From Rhizobium vallis (lineage in GTDB: Bacteria > Pseudomonadota > Alphaproteobacteria > Rhizobiales > Rhizobiaceae), in contig NZ_ML133696.1 of assembly GCF_003985155.1 (NCBI RefSeq), forward strand, positions 57,691 through 121,690: DNA of 64,000 nucleotides, in the 5' to 3' direction. The position numbers and the translations under genes are program-made. How positions within the stretch are numbered: the stretch's first letter is position 1; every line of letters starts with the position of its first letter. This document shows positions 8,408 through 16,742 of this stretch, one piece after another. The notes under the pieces are model-generated. The model was given only the letters and a program-made list of their open reading frames with translations. It searched no databases and had not been told where the DNA came from.

Positions 8408-9249
8408 GCACCGTCTCCTTCACCCGCCGTGCGGAACATGCGGTCGAGAATGATCGCCAGGATGACGATGCAAAGACCGGCTTCGAAGCCTTTCGCAACA
8501 TTGACGGTGTTCAGAGCGCGCACGACAGGCACGCCGAGACCATCGGCGCCGACGAGGGCGGCGATGACGACCATCGACAGCGACAGCATGATGGTCTGGG
8601 TGAGGCCTGCCATGATCTGCGGCGCGGCGAAGGGAAGCTCGACCTTGCGCAACACCTGCATCGGCCTGGCGCCGAAAGCGACCGCAGCTTCGACGAGGGA
8701 GGGCGGCGTCGAGATGATGCCGAGGCGAGTGAGCCGGATCGGGGCAGGGATCGCGAAGATGACGGTCGCGATCAGGCCCGGCACCATGCCGAGGCCGAAC
8801 AGGATCAGCGCCGGGATCAGGTAGACGAATGTCGGAATGGTTTGCATCAGATCGAGCGCCGGGCGCATGGCGGAATAGATCCAGGCGCGGCGAGCCGCTG
8901 CAATCCCAAGCGGAATGCCGATCACCATACTGACGAACGTGGAGGCGAGCACGAGAGCGAGCGTCTCCGTCGTTTCCTTCCAGTAGCCCTGGTTCATGAT
9001 GAGCAGCAGGCCAAGACAGGTAAAGAGGGTGACCGCGATCGACCGGCGCAGCCAAAAGGCGATGGCGGCGATGGCGGCGATGACGATCAGCGGGTGCGGC
9101 TTCTGCAGCACGAAGAGCAGGCCGTCGATGACGTGCGACAGCAGGGAGGCGAGCTGGTCGAAGAACCACGCGCCGTTCGAGGTGAGCCAATCCACGAAGG
9201 ACTTGGCCCAGGGGCCGATGGGAATCTTAAAGTCGGTGATCCAATTCAA
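8404..9249 (-). CDS. choW: Choline ABC transporter permease ChoW
   Basis: Inner-membrane permease with about six hydrophobic segments and the binding-protein-dependent loop (LVEAAVAFGARPMQVLRKVELPFA). The N-terminus (NWITDFKIPIGPWAKSFVDW) matches ChoW/ProW. The start appears to be a TTG at 9249; no in-frame ATG lies at a suitable place and the SD is weak, which may lower translation relative to choX. It is separated from choX by a 73-bp gap holding a strong hairpin. It forms the channel for the substrate bound by ChoX. Confidence 0.93.
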   Translation of the reverse strand: MNWITDFKIPIGPWAKSFVDWLTSNGAWFFDQLASLLSHVIDGLLFVLQKPHPLIVIAAIAAIAFWLRRSIAVTLFTCLGLLLIMNQGYWKETTETLALVLASTFVSMVIGIPLGIAAARRAWIYSAMRPALDLMQTIPTFVYLIPALILFGLGMVPGLIATVIFAIPAPIRLTRLGIISTPPSLVEAAVAFGARPMQVLRKVELPFAAPQIMAGLTQTIMLSLSMVVIAALVGADGLGVPVVRALNTVNVAKGFEAGLCIVILAIILDRMFRTAGEGDGA

Positions 9250-9291
9250 GGGGCGCGCCTATCCGAAAAAAATCAACAATGGACAAAATGA

Positions 9292-9315
9292 AACGGGGCG
9301 GCTCGCCGCCCCGTT
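9292..9315 (-). terminator. Intercistronic hairpin between choX and choW
   Basis: AACGGGGCGG and CCGCCCCGTT form a perfect 10-bp stem with a four-base loop, followed on the minus strand by the T-rich TCATTTTG. It lies 7 bp after the choX stop. It probably attenuates read-through or protects the choX 3' end, giving an excess of binding protein over membrane components. Confidence 0.7.
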
Positions 9316-9322
9316 CATATCA

Positions 9323-10279
9323 TCAAAGGCCGAGGCCGGTCTTGGCGGCCGCCAGTGCGTCGCCCTTGCCGTCGCGGGTCTTGACGCCGGCGAGCCAGGG
9401 CTCGAGGGCGGAGGGGTTCGCCTTCAGCCATTCGGTGGCCGCAGCTTCCGGCTCCTTGCCGTCGTCGAGGATCTTGCCCATGATCTGGTTCTCCATCTGG
9501 AGGGAGAACGTCATGTTCTTCAGCATCGCGCCGACATTCGGGCAATCGGTGAGATAGCCGGCGCGGACGTTGGTGTAGACCTTGGCGCCGCCGAAATCGG
9601 GCCCAAAGATATCGTCACCGCCGGTGAGGTAGGTCAGCTTGAAGTTGGTGTTCATCGGATGCGGTTCCCAGCCGAGGAAGACAACGGGCTTGCCTGCCTT
9701 TTCAGCGCGGGCGACCTGGGCGAGCATGCCCTGTTCGGAGGATTCGACGACTTCCATATCCTTCATGCCGAAGGTGTTCTTTTCGATCATGTCCATGATC
9801 AGGCGGTTGCCGTCATTGCCGGGCTCGATGCCGTAGACCTTGCCGTCGAGATCGTCCTTGTGGGCGGCGACATCCTTGAAGTCCTTGATGCCGAGCTCCG
9901 CACCCTTGGCGTTGGTGGCGAGCGTGTACTTGGCGCCGACGAGATTAGGGCCGAAGGATTCGACCGACTTGTCGTCGAGGTAAGGACGGACATCCTTTTC
10001 CTGCGTCGGCATCCAGTTGCCGAGGAAGATGTCGATGTCCTTGTTCTTCAGCGAGGTGTAGGTGACCGGCACCGAGAGGACCTTGATGTCCGTCTGATAG
10101 CCGATGCTTTTCAGGACGACGGACGCGGTTGCGGTGGTGGCGGTGATATCAGTCCAGCCAACGTCCGAGAAATGGACCGTCGAGCAGCTGTCGGGATCGG
10201 CGGCGAATGCGGCGGTCGCAATGGAGAGGGCGGCAACGGCAGTCGCAGTGACAAATTTGAATGTGCTTGTTGTTTTCAT
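9323..10279 (-). CDS. choX: Choline-binding periplasmic protein ChoX
   Basis: Substrate-binding protein of the OpuAC/ProX family. I start at the ATG at 10279 (MKTTSTFKFV) because GGGAGTCT sits upstream and a Sec signal peptide ends at ATAAFA. The mature protein has VHFSDVGWTDITATTATASVVL, the aromatic-rich pocket pieces NWMPTQEKDV and LGWEPHPMN, and YLTGGDDIFGPD, as in ChoX, whose ligand box uses several Trp/Tyr residues. First gene of choXWV. The 237-bp region upstream to tdk should hold the promoter; I recognised no operator. Confidence 0.94.
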   Translation of the reverse strand: MKTTSTFKFVTATAVAALSIATAAFAADPDSCSTVHFSDVGWTDITATTATASVVLKSIGYQTDIKVLSVPVTYTSLKNKDIDIFLGNWMPTQEKDVRPYLDDKSVESFGPNLVGAKYTLATNAKGAELGIKDFKDVAAHKDDLDGKVYGIEPGNDGNRLIMDMIEKNTFGMKDMEVVESSEQGMLAQVARAEKAGKPVVFLGWEPHPMNTNFKLTYLTGGDDIFGPDFGGAKVYTNVRAGYLTDCPNVGAMLKNMTFSLQMENQIMGKILDDGKEPEAAATEWLKANPSALEPWLAGVKTRDGKGDALAAAKTGLGL

Positions 10280-10516
10280 TTTAGACTCCCAGTCTTTAAG
10301 TTCCCAAGCCAATCACCAATAACCCAGTTTGACAAGCGACCTCAGTGTGTTTGCGTCGTATCAACAGGTGCGATTGCGACGTCGGCGTGTTTTTGTCTTG
10401 CCCCCTGTTTTCCGGGGTTTTGGCGGTTTTCGAGCATGGATTCCTGTGATTATCGCCTTCATGGGGCTTTTCTTTGCCATTCCGAGCTTTCAATAAGCCG
10501 ATTAAGGAGAAATCGG

Positions 10517-11119
10517 ATGGCAAAACTCTATTTCAACTACTCGACGATGAACGCCGGCAAGTCGACGATGCTGCTGCAAGCCTCCTACAATTACCAGGAG
10601 CGCGGCATGCGCACGGTGCAGCTGATTGCCGCCTTCGACGAGCGCACCGGGCGGGGCATCATCGGCTCGCGGATCGGGCTGGAGGCGAGCGCCATTCCCT
10701 TCGAGCCGCACGAGGATCTGTTCCGGCTGATCGCGGGCTTGAGCGGCGAGGGAGCGCCGATTTCCTGCGTCTTCGTCGATGAGGCGCACTTCATGACCTC
10801 CGTCCATGTCTGGCAGCTCGCCCGTGTCGTCGACAGGCTCGGTATCCCCGTCATGGTTTACGGGCTCAGAACCGATTTCCAGGGCAAGCTGTTTCCGGCC
10901 TCGCAGGAGCTCCTGGCGATCGCCGACGAAATGCGCGAGGTGCGCACGATCTGCCATTGCGGGCGCAAGGCGACGATGGTGGTGCGGCTCGACGCGGAGG
11001 GAAAGGTGCTGCACGAAGGCGCGCAGATCGACGTCGGCGGCAACGAGAAATATGTTTCGCTCTGCCGCAGGCACTGGGACGATGCGATGAACGGCGCCTG
11101 GATCGCCGAGCCGGTCTGA
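10517..11119 (+). CDS. tdk: Thymidine kinase
   Basis: Phosphorylates thymidine to dTMP in nucleotide salvage. The ATG at 10517 follows an AAGGAG SD and gives a 200-residue protein, the usual size. Present are the P-loop NAGKST at 12-17, FVDEAHFM (Walker B/catalytic Glu region), YGLRTDFQGKLFPAS (lasso region) and a zinc-binding CHCGRKA with a later LCRRHW. The reading frame stays open far upstream, but that part is antisense to choX and not coding. Monocistronic; a palindromic repeat lies 38 bp downstream. Confidence 0.95.
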   Translation: MAKLYFNYSTMNAGKSTMLLQASYNYQERGMRTVQLIAAFDERTGRGIIGSRIGLEASAIPFEPHEDLFRLIAGLSGEGAPISCVFVDEAHFMTSVHVWQLARVVDRLGIPVMVYGLRTDFQGKLFPASQELLAIADEMREVRTICHCGRKATMVVRLDAEGKVLHEGAQIDVGGNEKYVSLCRRHWDDAMNGAWIAEPV

Positions 11120-11156
11120 AGCCGCCTGTTTCTTCGGCGTCGCAACCGATATAATG

Positions 11157-11204
11157 GAGCATGACGTCGTCCGAAAACCGCTCACACTTTTCGGCATCAT
11201 GCTC
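11157..11204. repeat. Rhizobial palindromic intergenic repeat (CCGAAAA...TTTTCGG family)
   Basis: Outer arms GAGCATGA and TCATGCTC enclose inner arms CCGAAAA (11171-11177) and TTTTCGG (11188-11194) around CCGCTCACAC. The same design recurs at 27643-27690 and 63873-63917. It may act as the tdk 3' end. It resembles palindromic elements abundant between rhizobial genes. Confidence 0.7.
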
Positions 11205-11240
11205 TAGCTTAAGCGCAGGAGATTCCCTGGAGAGGCTTGG

Positions 11241-12314
11241 TTGCGCAAATCCCCGCCATTCGACAGCCAGTATGAAGCCGCAGTCGGCCTTGCCGAGAAA
11301 ATTGCGGCTGAGGGCGCCTATTGCGTGGCCTGTATCAGCGACTTCAGCACCGACGAAACGCAGTCGGCCGACGAGGTCTTCCTTGAACAGAATGCCCGTT
11401 TCCAGGCCGATATTGCCGACGGCGCCGCGCTCGATGCGCTGCTCGCCGAGCTGGTCTTTTCCCTCGATCGCCTGACGGCCGAGGTTTCGGCCGATCTCGA
11501 CAGTTTCCGGGGGCTGACGTTGCGCGAGAAGATGGCGGGCTGGACATCACGCCAGCGGATGTGGCGCATGTATACCGAACGCGTGCGCGAGGCGCCCGTT
11601 GTCGAGCGACTGCTCGATCTTCTGACAAAGTCCGACGCGCTCGCCAGGCTGATCGCAAGCCAGCGCGTCTGGATCACCGAACGGCACAAGGCAGCCGAAC
11701 GCGGCCTCGTCGACATCGTCGAGCAACGGCGCCGGCTGGTCGATTCCATCGATATCGCCCGGCTCAAGATGAAAGAGCTCAACGCCAAGGCGCTGACGAC
11801 CCAGGGCCGCATCGGCGTCTATGGCAACAGGGCGCATTGGGAGCAGATGGAGGCGGAGCGGCGAGCGCTGAAGGCGGAGGCCGAGCGTATTTCCGCCGAG
11901 GAGCATGAGATGCGCGACGACAGCCAGCGGCGCGAGCACTTCATCGGGCTGTTCCAATCCTTCGTCGATTCGCTGAACGGCCGGATCGCCGCATGCAACG
12001 TGTTGCTGCGCAAGCTGATGATCGATGTCGAGGAGCGGCTGATCATCTATCAGGCGCAGGTCGATACCGACCGGCCGGGCATGAAGATGCGGATCAAGCC
12101 GGAATTCTTTCCCGATATCGCGGCGCCGATCAGGCTGTTTGAGAAGGGCATGCTGGTCGCCCAGGATCTGGAGCGGCGCAAGAGCCGCGCCGATCTCGAA
12201 GCCACGGGCAGGTTCCCGGCCTATGGCGAACCGTTGCCGGAAGCATCGGGAGCGCCGCTGATCGATACGGCGCGCGGGTCCTTCCGTCTCAGGCTGCCTT
12301 TCCCGCGCTCCTGA
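11241..12314 (+). CDS. Conserved hypothetical protein, helical/coiled-coil
   Basis: 357 residues with no domain I recognise. The start is a TTG at 11241 preceded by GGAGAGG. The middle (about 60-270) is highly charged and helical, with coiled-coil-like runs such as QMEAERRALKAEAERISAEEHEM, split here only by the length limit of the description: the run continues into RDDSQRREHF. No signal peptide or membrane segment is seen, so it is probably cytoplasmic. A late segment, KMRIKPEFFPDIAAPIRLF, is the most distinctive. Its neighbour 148 bp downstream is the DUF2333 gene on the same strand. No function is proposed. Confidence 0.75.
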   Translation: MRKSPPFDSQYEAAVGLAEKIAAEGAYCVACISDFSTDETQSADEVFLEQNARFQADIADGAALDALLAELVFSLDRLTAEVSADLDSFRGLTLREKMAGWTSRQRMWRMYTERVREAPVVERLLDLLTKSDALARLIASQRVWITERHKAAERGLVDIVEQRRRLVDSIDIARLKMKELNAKALTTQGRIGVYGNRAHWEQMEAERRALKAEAERISAEEHEMRDDSQRREHFIGLFQSFVDSLNGRIAACNVLLRKLMIDVEERLIIYQAQVDTDRPGMKMRIKPEFFPDIAAPIRLFEKGMLVAQDLERRKSRADLEATGRFPAYGEPLPEASGAPLIDTARGSFRLRLPFPRS

Positions 12315-12462
12315 GCGGCCGCGCGCGGTCGGCGCCGCTTTTGCGCAATCTTTCCGTCCGAAAAATCGGAGGGCTCGTGTTGTGCTTGGCCCATCTAGCG
12401 CATATGTGGATGCAACGGGGCGGCGATGCCCCGATGTTCGCCTCGCCTGACAGGAGACGACG

Positions 12463-13593
12463 ATGCTTGACCGGATAGCCGGTTTTTTCAGGCTGATCGG
12501 CCACACGATCGGCCGCTGGGCCCGCCTGTTTTTCGCCTGGGCCTTCTGGCCCTTTCTCGCTGCGCACGGCTGGTATCAGCGCCGGAGTTGGATGATCCGA
12601 TTGCCGGTCATCGCGCTCGTAGCGCTTTTCGCAGTGCTCTACGGCTATTTCTTCTGGCAGACGCAGGTCTGGTCGAATTTCAACACCGCCTTCGTCGACC
12701 AGTACCGGCTCTCCGAGCGCAAGGTTGCCGCCGGGCAGGAACTGCCGGTTGCCGAGGGAGCCAATGCGACCGCTCCGAAAACCTGCCAGCGCTCGGCCAT
12801 CGTTGACGTCACGGCCGACTTGACTGATTTCAATGTCAACCAGAACGCATGGATATCCTCCATGCTGCTCTACAAGATGGGCTTCTTTGGCATCGACTGG
12901 GATCACACGCCCTTCCTCGACAACAAGGCATCGTTCCAGCGCGGCATCAACCAGGCGGTCCGCCGGACGTCGGCGGAGCTTGTCGATACGCTCGGGCGCG
13001 TGCGCGGCACTTCGGGCATCAACAACGATTTGCAAAGCGCGCGCGGCAATCTGCAGTTCGATGAATACAGCTGGTATTTCGGGCTCAATCCGTTCGGGCT
13101 GAAGACGCCCACGCCATCCTATTACCGTACGGCAATGGGCAGCCTGCGCAAATTCAACACCGATTTGGCCGCCTGCAATGCCATTTTTGATGGCCGCGCC
13201 GACAATCTGATGCAGTTCATCGACCGCATCGCCAACGATCTCGGCAGCACTTCCGACATGCTTGCCGAGCGCTCGGAAAACCACAATCGCGGCTGGTTCG
13301 ATACGCGTGCCGACGACCGGTTCTGGTTCGCCTATGGCCAGCTCTACGCCTACTACGCCATCCTGACCGCCGCACAGGCCGATTTCTCGCAGGTGGTGCA
13401 GGAACGCAATCTCGGTGCGATCTGGGGCGGCACGACGCGGCAATTCCAGGCGGCGTTGCGCATCCAGCCGGCGATCATCTCGAACGGGCGCGAGGACGGC
13501 TGGATCATGCCGAGCCATCTCGCCACCATGGGCTTCTATATCCTGAGAGTTCGTTCGAACCTGGTCGAGATCCGGTCGGTGCTCGACCGCTAA
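12463..13593 (+). CDS. DUF2333 family membrane-anchored protein
   Basis: 376 residues. An N-terminal hydrophobic segment (IRLPVIALVALFAVLYGYFF, about 47-66) anchors a large soluble, probably periplasmic, part. Sequences such as MLLYKMGFFGIDWDHTPFLDNKASFQRG and the terminal GWIMPSHLATMGFYILRVRSNL fit the DUF2333 family, whose role is unknown. A clear AGGAG precedes the ATG. The gene ends four bases before the converging PAS-domain gene. Envelope function is an inference from topology only. Confidence 0.85.
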   Translation: MLDRIAGFFRLIGHTIGRWARLFFAWAFWPFLAAHGWYQRRSWMIRLPVIALVALFAVLYGYFFWQTQVWSNFNTAFVDQYRLSERKVAAGQELPVAEGANATAPKTCQRSAIVDVTADLTDFNVNQNAWISSMLLYKMGFFGIDWDHTPFLDNKASFQRGINQAVRRTSAELVDTLGRVRGTSGINNDLQSARGNLQFDEYSWYFGLNPFGLKTPTPSYYRTAMGSLRKFNTDLAACNAIFDGRADNLMQFIDRIANDLGSTSDMLAERSENHNRGWFDTRADDRFWFAYGQLYAYYAILTAAQADFSQVVQERNLGAIWGGTTRQFQAALRIQPAIISNGREDGWIMPSHLATMGFYILRVRSNLVEIRSVLDR

Positions 13594-13597
13594 AAAC

Positions 13598-14059
13598 TCA
13601 ACGGGGCAGCGCGTTGTCCTCGAAGCCGACGATGCGCAGCTTCTCGACGAATTCATAGGTGACGCCGACGATGCCGCCGCCGCTTTGGTCGTCGCGGAAG
13701 CGGCCGACGCTGCGTACCAGCTTGTAGCCGCCGAGCCGGTTGTCGACGCGATAGACGAAATGGAAGCCGACGCGGTGAAGGCTTGCCTGTTCGAAGGTTT
13801 CGGCGATCAGGCTGCGATCTTCCTCGTGGATGCGCGACATCAGTTCAACGAGATTGACCGGACCTTCACTGTGGGGGAGGTCGAAGATCGCGTGCACATC
13901 CTCGCTTGCAAAGAAATGTCCGGTCTCGATGTCGATACGCCAGAAACCGAAAAGGCGGTAGGCGGCGAACATCTGGATGATTTCCGCATCGGTGATGCCG
14001 ATATGGGCGCGGGATTGTTCGATCTTGTCGATAACGGGCTGTTCGAAGCGAAGGGGCAC
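13598..14059 (-). CDS. Single PAS-domain protein
   Basis: 153 residues, almost entirely one PAS_3-like fold: FGFWRIDIETGHFFASEDVHAIF, LMSRIHEEDRSLI, and a closing YRVDNRLGGYKLVRSVGRF strand pair. It has no kinase, GGDEF or helix-turn-helix output, so it would act by binding a partner. The start is GTG at 14059; an in-frame TGA 15 bases upstream rules out a longer form, and GGTGGA serves as SD. It lies 47 bp downstream of the LuxR-type gene on the same strand, suggesting a functional pair. Confidence 0.8.
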   Translation of the reverse strand: MPLRFEQPVIDKIEQSRAHIGITDAEIIQMFAAYRLFGFWRIDIETGHFFASEDVHAIFDLPHSEGPVNLVELMSRIHEEDRSLIAETFEQASLHRVGFHFVYRVDNRLGGYKLVRSVGRFRDDQSGGGIVGVTYEFVEKLRIVGFEDNALPR

Positions 14060-14106
14060 AATTCCACCAGGTCAGGGGACGACCCGCTGACTCTCTTCTG
14101 AATTTT

Positions 14107-14832
14107 TCAGTTGATCAGCTTCAATCGAATGGCCTTCGCTACCAACTGCGTACGGTTGACGCAATCGAGTTTTTTGATCGCGTTCGTCATGTAGGCGTTC
14201 ACCGTATGGTCCGACAGCGCCAGGATCTGGCCGATCTCGATCGAGGTCTTGCCTTGCGCCGTCCAGCGCACGACTTCCAGTTCGCGCGCCGAGAGCGCGT
14301 TGTGCGCGCTTTCCTCATTGCGCTTGACTGCATTATACGCATCGAGCGCATGCAGAATGATCATCGCCAGCTCGTTGACTTCGCTCTGGCCGAGTGCGGC
14401 CCGTTCGCCGCAGAACCAGAAGACCAGGCGCTGGCCGTCGGCTGCAATGGTCGGCATGGCGATGCCCGCCGGTATGGCATGGCGCAGCATCAGGGCGCGC
14501 AGTTCGGCGGGGAAGGCCTGGCCATTGACGGCGTCGTTCAGATGCCACACCGGCGGCACGACCGACTCCCTCAGCCGCAAGCCGAACGGGCAGCCACGCA
14601 TCATGTGGGCGCGGTCGAAATCCCTGATATAAGCGGCGGGAAGAGAACTCTCGATCAAGAGCGGTTTCAGGAGAAGGTCTTCCGGCGAGGGGGCGAGCAT
14701 CACAGTCGCATGCGACAGGCCGAAAGCCGTGGATATTCTGTTGAGCGCCTGTGCAAAGAGGCCACGTGTTCTTGCGCTCGCAAGTTCCGCCGAAAGCAGT
14801 GACTGTCTTTCAGAGGTGGTCATGTAAGACAT
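14107..14832 (-). CDS. LuxR-family transcriptional regulator (autoinducer-binding-type N-domain)
   Basis: 241 residues, the size of acyl-homoserine-lactone LuxR proteins. The C-terminal helix-turn-helix is clear: LSARELEVVRWTAQGKTSIEIG, then LSDHTVNAYMTNAIKKL and NRTQLVAKA. The N-terminal half looks like the autoinducer-binding fold but lacks an obvious full set of conserved Trp/Tyr/Asp ligand residues, so ligand binding is uncertain; no luxI-type synthase is nearby. The start may be 14832 or the ATG three codons later. Upstream there is a TTGTGA/TCACAA dyad. It probably forms an operon with the PAS protein. Confidence 0.87.
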   Translation of the reverse strand: MSYMTTSERQSLLSAELASARTRGLFAQALNRISTAFGLSHATVMLAPSPEDLLLKPLLIESSLPAAYIRDFDRAHMMRGCPFGLRLRESVVPPVWHLNDAVNGQAFPAELRALMLRHAIPAGIAMPTIAADGQRLVFWFCGERAALGQSEVNELAMIILHALDAYNAVKRNEESAHNALSARELEVVRWTAQGKTSIEIGQILALSDHTVNAYMTNAIKKLDCVNRTQLVAKAIRLKLIN

Positions 14833-14929
14833 TTATACGCCCCCGGCAGTCTTATGTTACCGCTATCAGACACAGAATCTCGGCCGTATGCTAGTCCCCA
14901 CCGACTTCATACAAGCCGATTAATTCAAA

Positions 14930-14949
14930 TTGTGAAGAAATAGTCACAA
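14930..14949. promoter_or_regulatory. Inverted repeat TTGTGA-N8-TCACAA, putative operator
   Basis: The 316-bp gap at 14833-15148 between the divergent LuxR and COG3904 genes holds no convincing coding sequence. It contains a perfect 6-bp dyad with 8-bp spacing, about 98 bp upstream of the LuxR start. Spacing is too long for a canonical CRP site (N6) and it is not an FNR/FixK box (TTGAT-N4-ATCAA). A LuxR-type dimer site is one possibility. Confidence 0.35.
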
Positions 14950-15148
14950 CTGCGCGCGCCTCGGTTGAGTTGCCGATGAGGCAAGTACCGTTGCGGTATC
15001 AGTGACGTCGTTCGTGACCTGATGACTGTGAATTTCAGCTACGCCGGACCGGAAGAGAATCACTTCGGGGAGAGCCTGGGCGGCAACCGCCATTGAAATC
15101 CGGCTTGCTGCGATTCAATGCAATTGCTAAGCATATTGGCATGTATAA

Positions 15149-16114
15149 ATGAGGCATTTAATCGTGCGCTTTGCAATTTCTTTTCTAGCGAAGTATCTGT
15201 TTTCCCTGATATTACTTTCTTTGTTCCTTTTGACCTTGCCGATCGCTGCAACCTCGCAGGCTGCCGAGCAGAAGAAGCAGGCCGAACAGCCCCCGATGCG
15301 GTTCATCATCGTGCGCAGCTCCCTCTGCCAGGAGAACTGCCCGGAATGGATATCGGCGGAGGGGCGGATAGCCGCTGATACGCCCGCTCGCTTGAGAAAA
15401 ATCCTCAAGAAAATCGGCGACCGGAAACTGCCGGTCGTCTTGCGCTCGGAAGGAGGCGACGTCGAGGCCGCCTACACGATGGGCCGGATGATCCGCAAGG
15501 CGGGCTTGGAGACGGCGGTCGGCGGCACGCGGCTGAAGGGTTGCCCGGTTCAGGAAACGCTCTGCGATGCGGCGATCGCAAAGGACGGCACCGCGGCCGG
15601 TTACACCTATTCGTCCGGCGCATACTGCTTTTCCGCCTGTCCGCTGGCATTTGCCGGCGGCACGTCGCGGGTCGCGTCGCAATGGGCCTTCATCGGCGTT
15701 CACCAAATCACGACTATCTACAACAGGGTGCGCGTCTCCTACCGCATCGAATACAAGATCGTGAACGGCAAGAAGAAGGAAATCTCCCGCAAGGAGGTCG
15801 GACGCAAGGTGGCCGGACAGAGCAGTTCCACCAAGCTTGGTAAGAAAGCCAACGTTGCCCTGACGGCCTATCTGAAAGAAATGGGCATCAGCGACGATGT
15901 GATCGATATGATGATGAGCGCCACGCCCGACAGCATCCATATCGTGCCGGCTGCAGACGCCCTTCGAACAGGTCTCATGACGGATATGCTGGCCTACAAC
16001 GAGTGGCCCGGCATGCCGCTCTGCGCGCCGGATGCCGCTCCCGAAGCCGTCTGCCATGGCCGTCGCGCCATCGAGACGCCCGTGTCGGCGTCAACGACGC
16101 CCTCGGGCGGCTAG
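15149..16114 (+). CDS. COG3904-type secreted ClpP/crotonase-fold protein
   Basis: 321 residues with a long N-terminal hydrophobic signal (FLAKYLFSLILLSLFLLTL) ending near SQAAE. The mature part resembles the ClpP/crotonase fold of COG3904: VVLRSEGGDVEAAYTMGRMI (oxyanion-type Gly-Gly), then SSGAYCFSACPLAFAGGTSR and FIGVHQ. The Ser in CFSAC and His in GVHQ would be the catalytic pair by analogy. Extra cysteines (LCQENC, CPVQETLC, CFSAC) suggest disulphides in the periplasm. There is no SD worth the name; a tiny ATGTATAAATGA overlaps the start codon. Protease activity is inference. Confidence 0.8.
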   Translation: MRHLIVRFAISFLAKYLFSLILLSLFLLTLPIAATSQAAEQKKQAEQPPMRFIIVRSSLCQENCPEWISAEGRIAADTPARLRKILKKIGDRKLPVVLRSEGGDVEAAYTMGRMIRKAGLETAVGGTRLKGCPVQETLCDAAIAKDGTAAGYTYSSGAYCFSACPLAFAGGTSRVASQWAFIGVHQITTIYNRVRVSYRIEYKIVNGKKKEISRKEVGRKVAGQSSSTKLGKKANVALTAYLKEMGISDDVIDMMMSATPDSIHIVPAADALRTGLMTDMLAYNEWPGMPLCAPDAAPEAVCHGRRAIETPVSASTTPSGG

Positions 16115-16117
16115 CCC

Positions 16118-16639
16118 TTATCCTTCATCGTTCTTCGACGTCACGCTCATCAGCTTCTCCAGGAAGCCGAGCATGACGGCGGAGGCGACGAAGGCGAGGT
16201 GCATGAAGGTCAGCCACATGATCTTGGCGTCGGCATATTTGTCGGCGTTGAGGAAGACCTGCAGCAGGTGGATGGAGGAGATGGCGACGATCGAAGAGGC
16301 GACCTTGATCTTCAGGCTGCCCGAATCGAGCTTGCCGAGGAAGGAGACCTCGTTGTCGGCCTCGCTGGCCTCATCAAAGCGGCTGACGAAATTTTCGTAT
16401 CCCGAGATCATCACCATGACGATCAGGCTTGCGACAAGGGCTGCATCGATCAGGCCGAGCATGGCGAGGATCATCTCCGCCTCGTCGAGTTCGAAGACGC
16501 CGGCGGCGATCTTCAGAAACTTGTAGCCGAAGGAAACGGCATAGACGGCGAGCGCCGCTACCAGGCCGATATAGAAGACCACAAGGATCCAGCGGCTCGA
16601 CAGGATGATGCGCTCGATGAGGAGTTCCAGTGATTTCAT
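16118..16639 (-). CDS. UPF0114 (YqhA/TIGR00645) family inner-membrane protein
   Basis: 173 residues with four hydrophobic segments: WILVVFYIGLVAALAVYAV, MLGLIDAALVASLIVMVMI, VASSIVAISSIHLLQVFL and WLTFMHLAFVASAVMLGFL. The motif SGYENFVSRF between segments two and three is characteristic of UPF0114. I start at 16639 (MKSLELLIER) because AGGATG precedes it; the longer open frame upstream crosses palindromic repeats. Function is unknown; an ion or metabolite channel has been suggested from topology of the family. Convergent with the COG3904 gene three bases away. Confidence 0.9.
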   Translation of the reverse strand: MKSLELLIERIILSSRWILVVFYIGLVAALAVYAVSFGYKFLKIAAGVFELDEAEMILAMLGLIDAALVASLIVMVMISGYENFVSRFDEASEADNEVSFLGKLDSGSLKIKVASSIVAISSIHLLQVFLNADKYADAKIMWLTFMHLAFVASAVMLGFLEKLMSVTSKNDEG

Positions 16640-16686
16640 ATTTTCATCCTGCCAAACCGCGACGTTGAATGCCACATAAACGCCTA

Positions 16687-16730
16687 GCGCATCGATCGGA
16701 AAATCGGAATCGATTTTCCAATCGATGCGC
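16687..16730. repeat. Near-perfect 20-bp palindromic repeat
   Basis: Arms at 16687-16706 and 16711-16730 differ at one position and enclose the loop GAAT. The core GGAAAATCGGAATCGATTTTC is a design I recall as widespread between rhizobial genes. It would form a very stable hairpin in RNA from either strand. Confidence 0.75.
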
Positions 16731-16742
16731 GGATTGAAAGTG

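Noticed and set aside
8996..10516. Extension of the tdk frame far upstream
   Set aside because: Antisense to choW and choX; thymidine kinase starts at 10517 with a clear AAGGAG.
12300..12460. Promoter or repeat between the hypothetical gene and DUF2333
   Set aside because: Looked for dyads and -35/-10 pairs; nothing beyond GC-rich background.
14930..14949. CRP or FNR/FixK binding site
   Set aside because: Half-sites look similar to CRP but are spaced by 8 instead of 6 bases, and the FNR core TTGAT-N4-ATCAA is absent.
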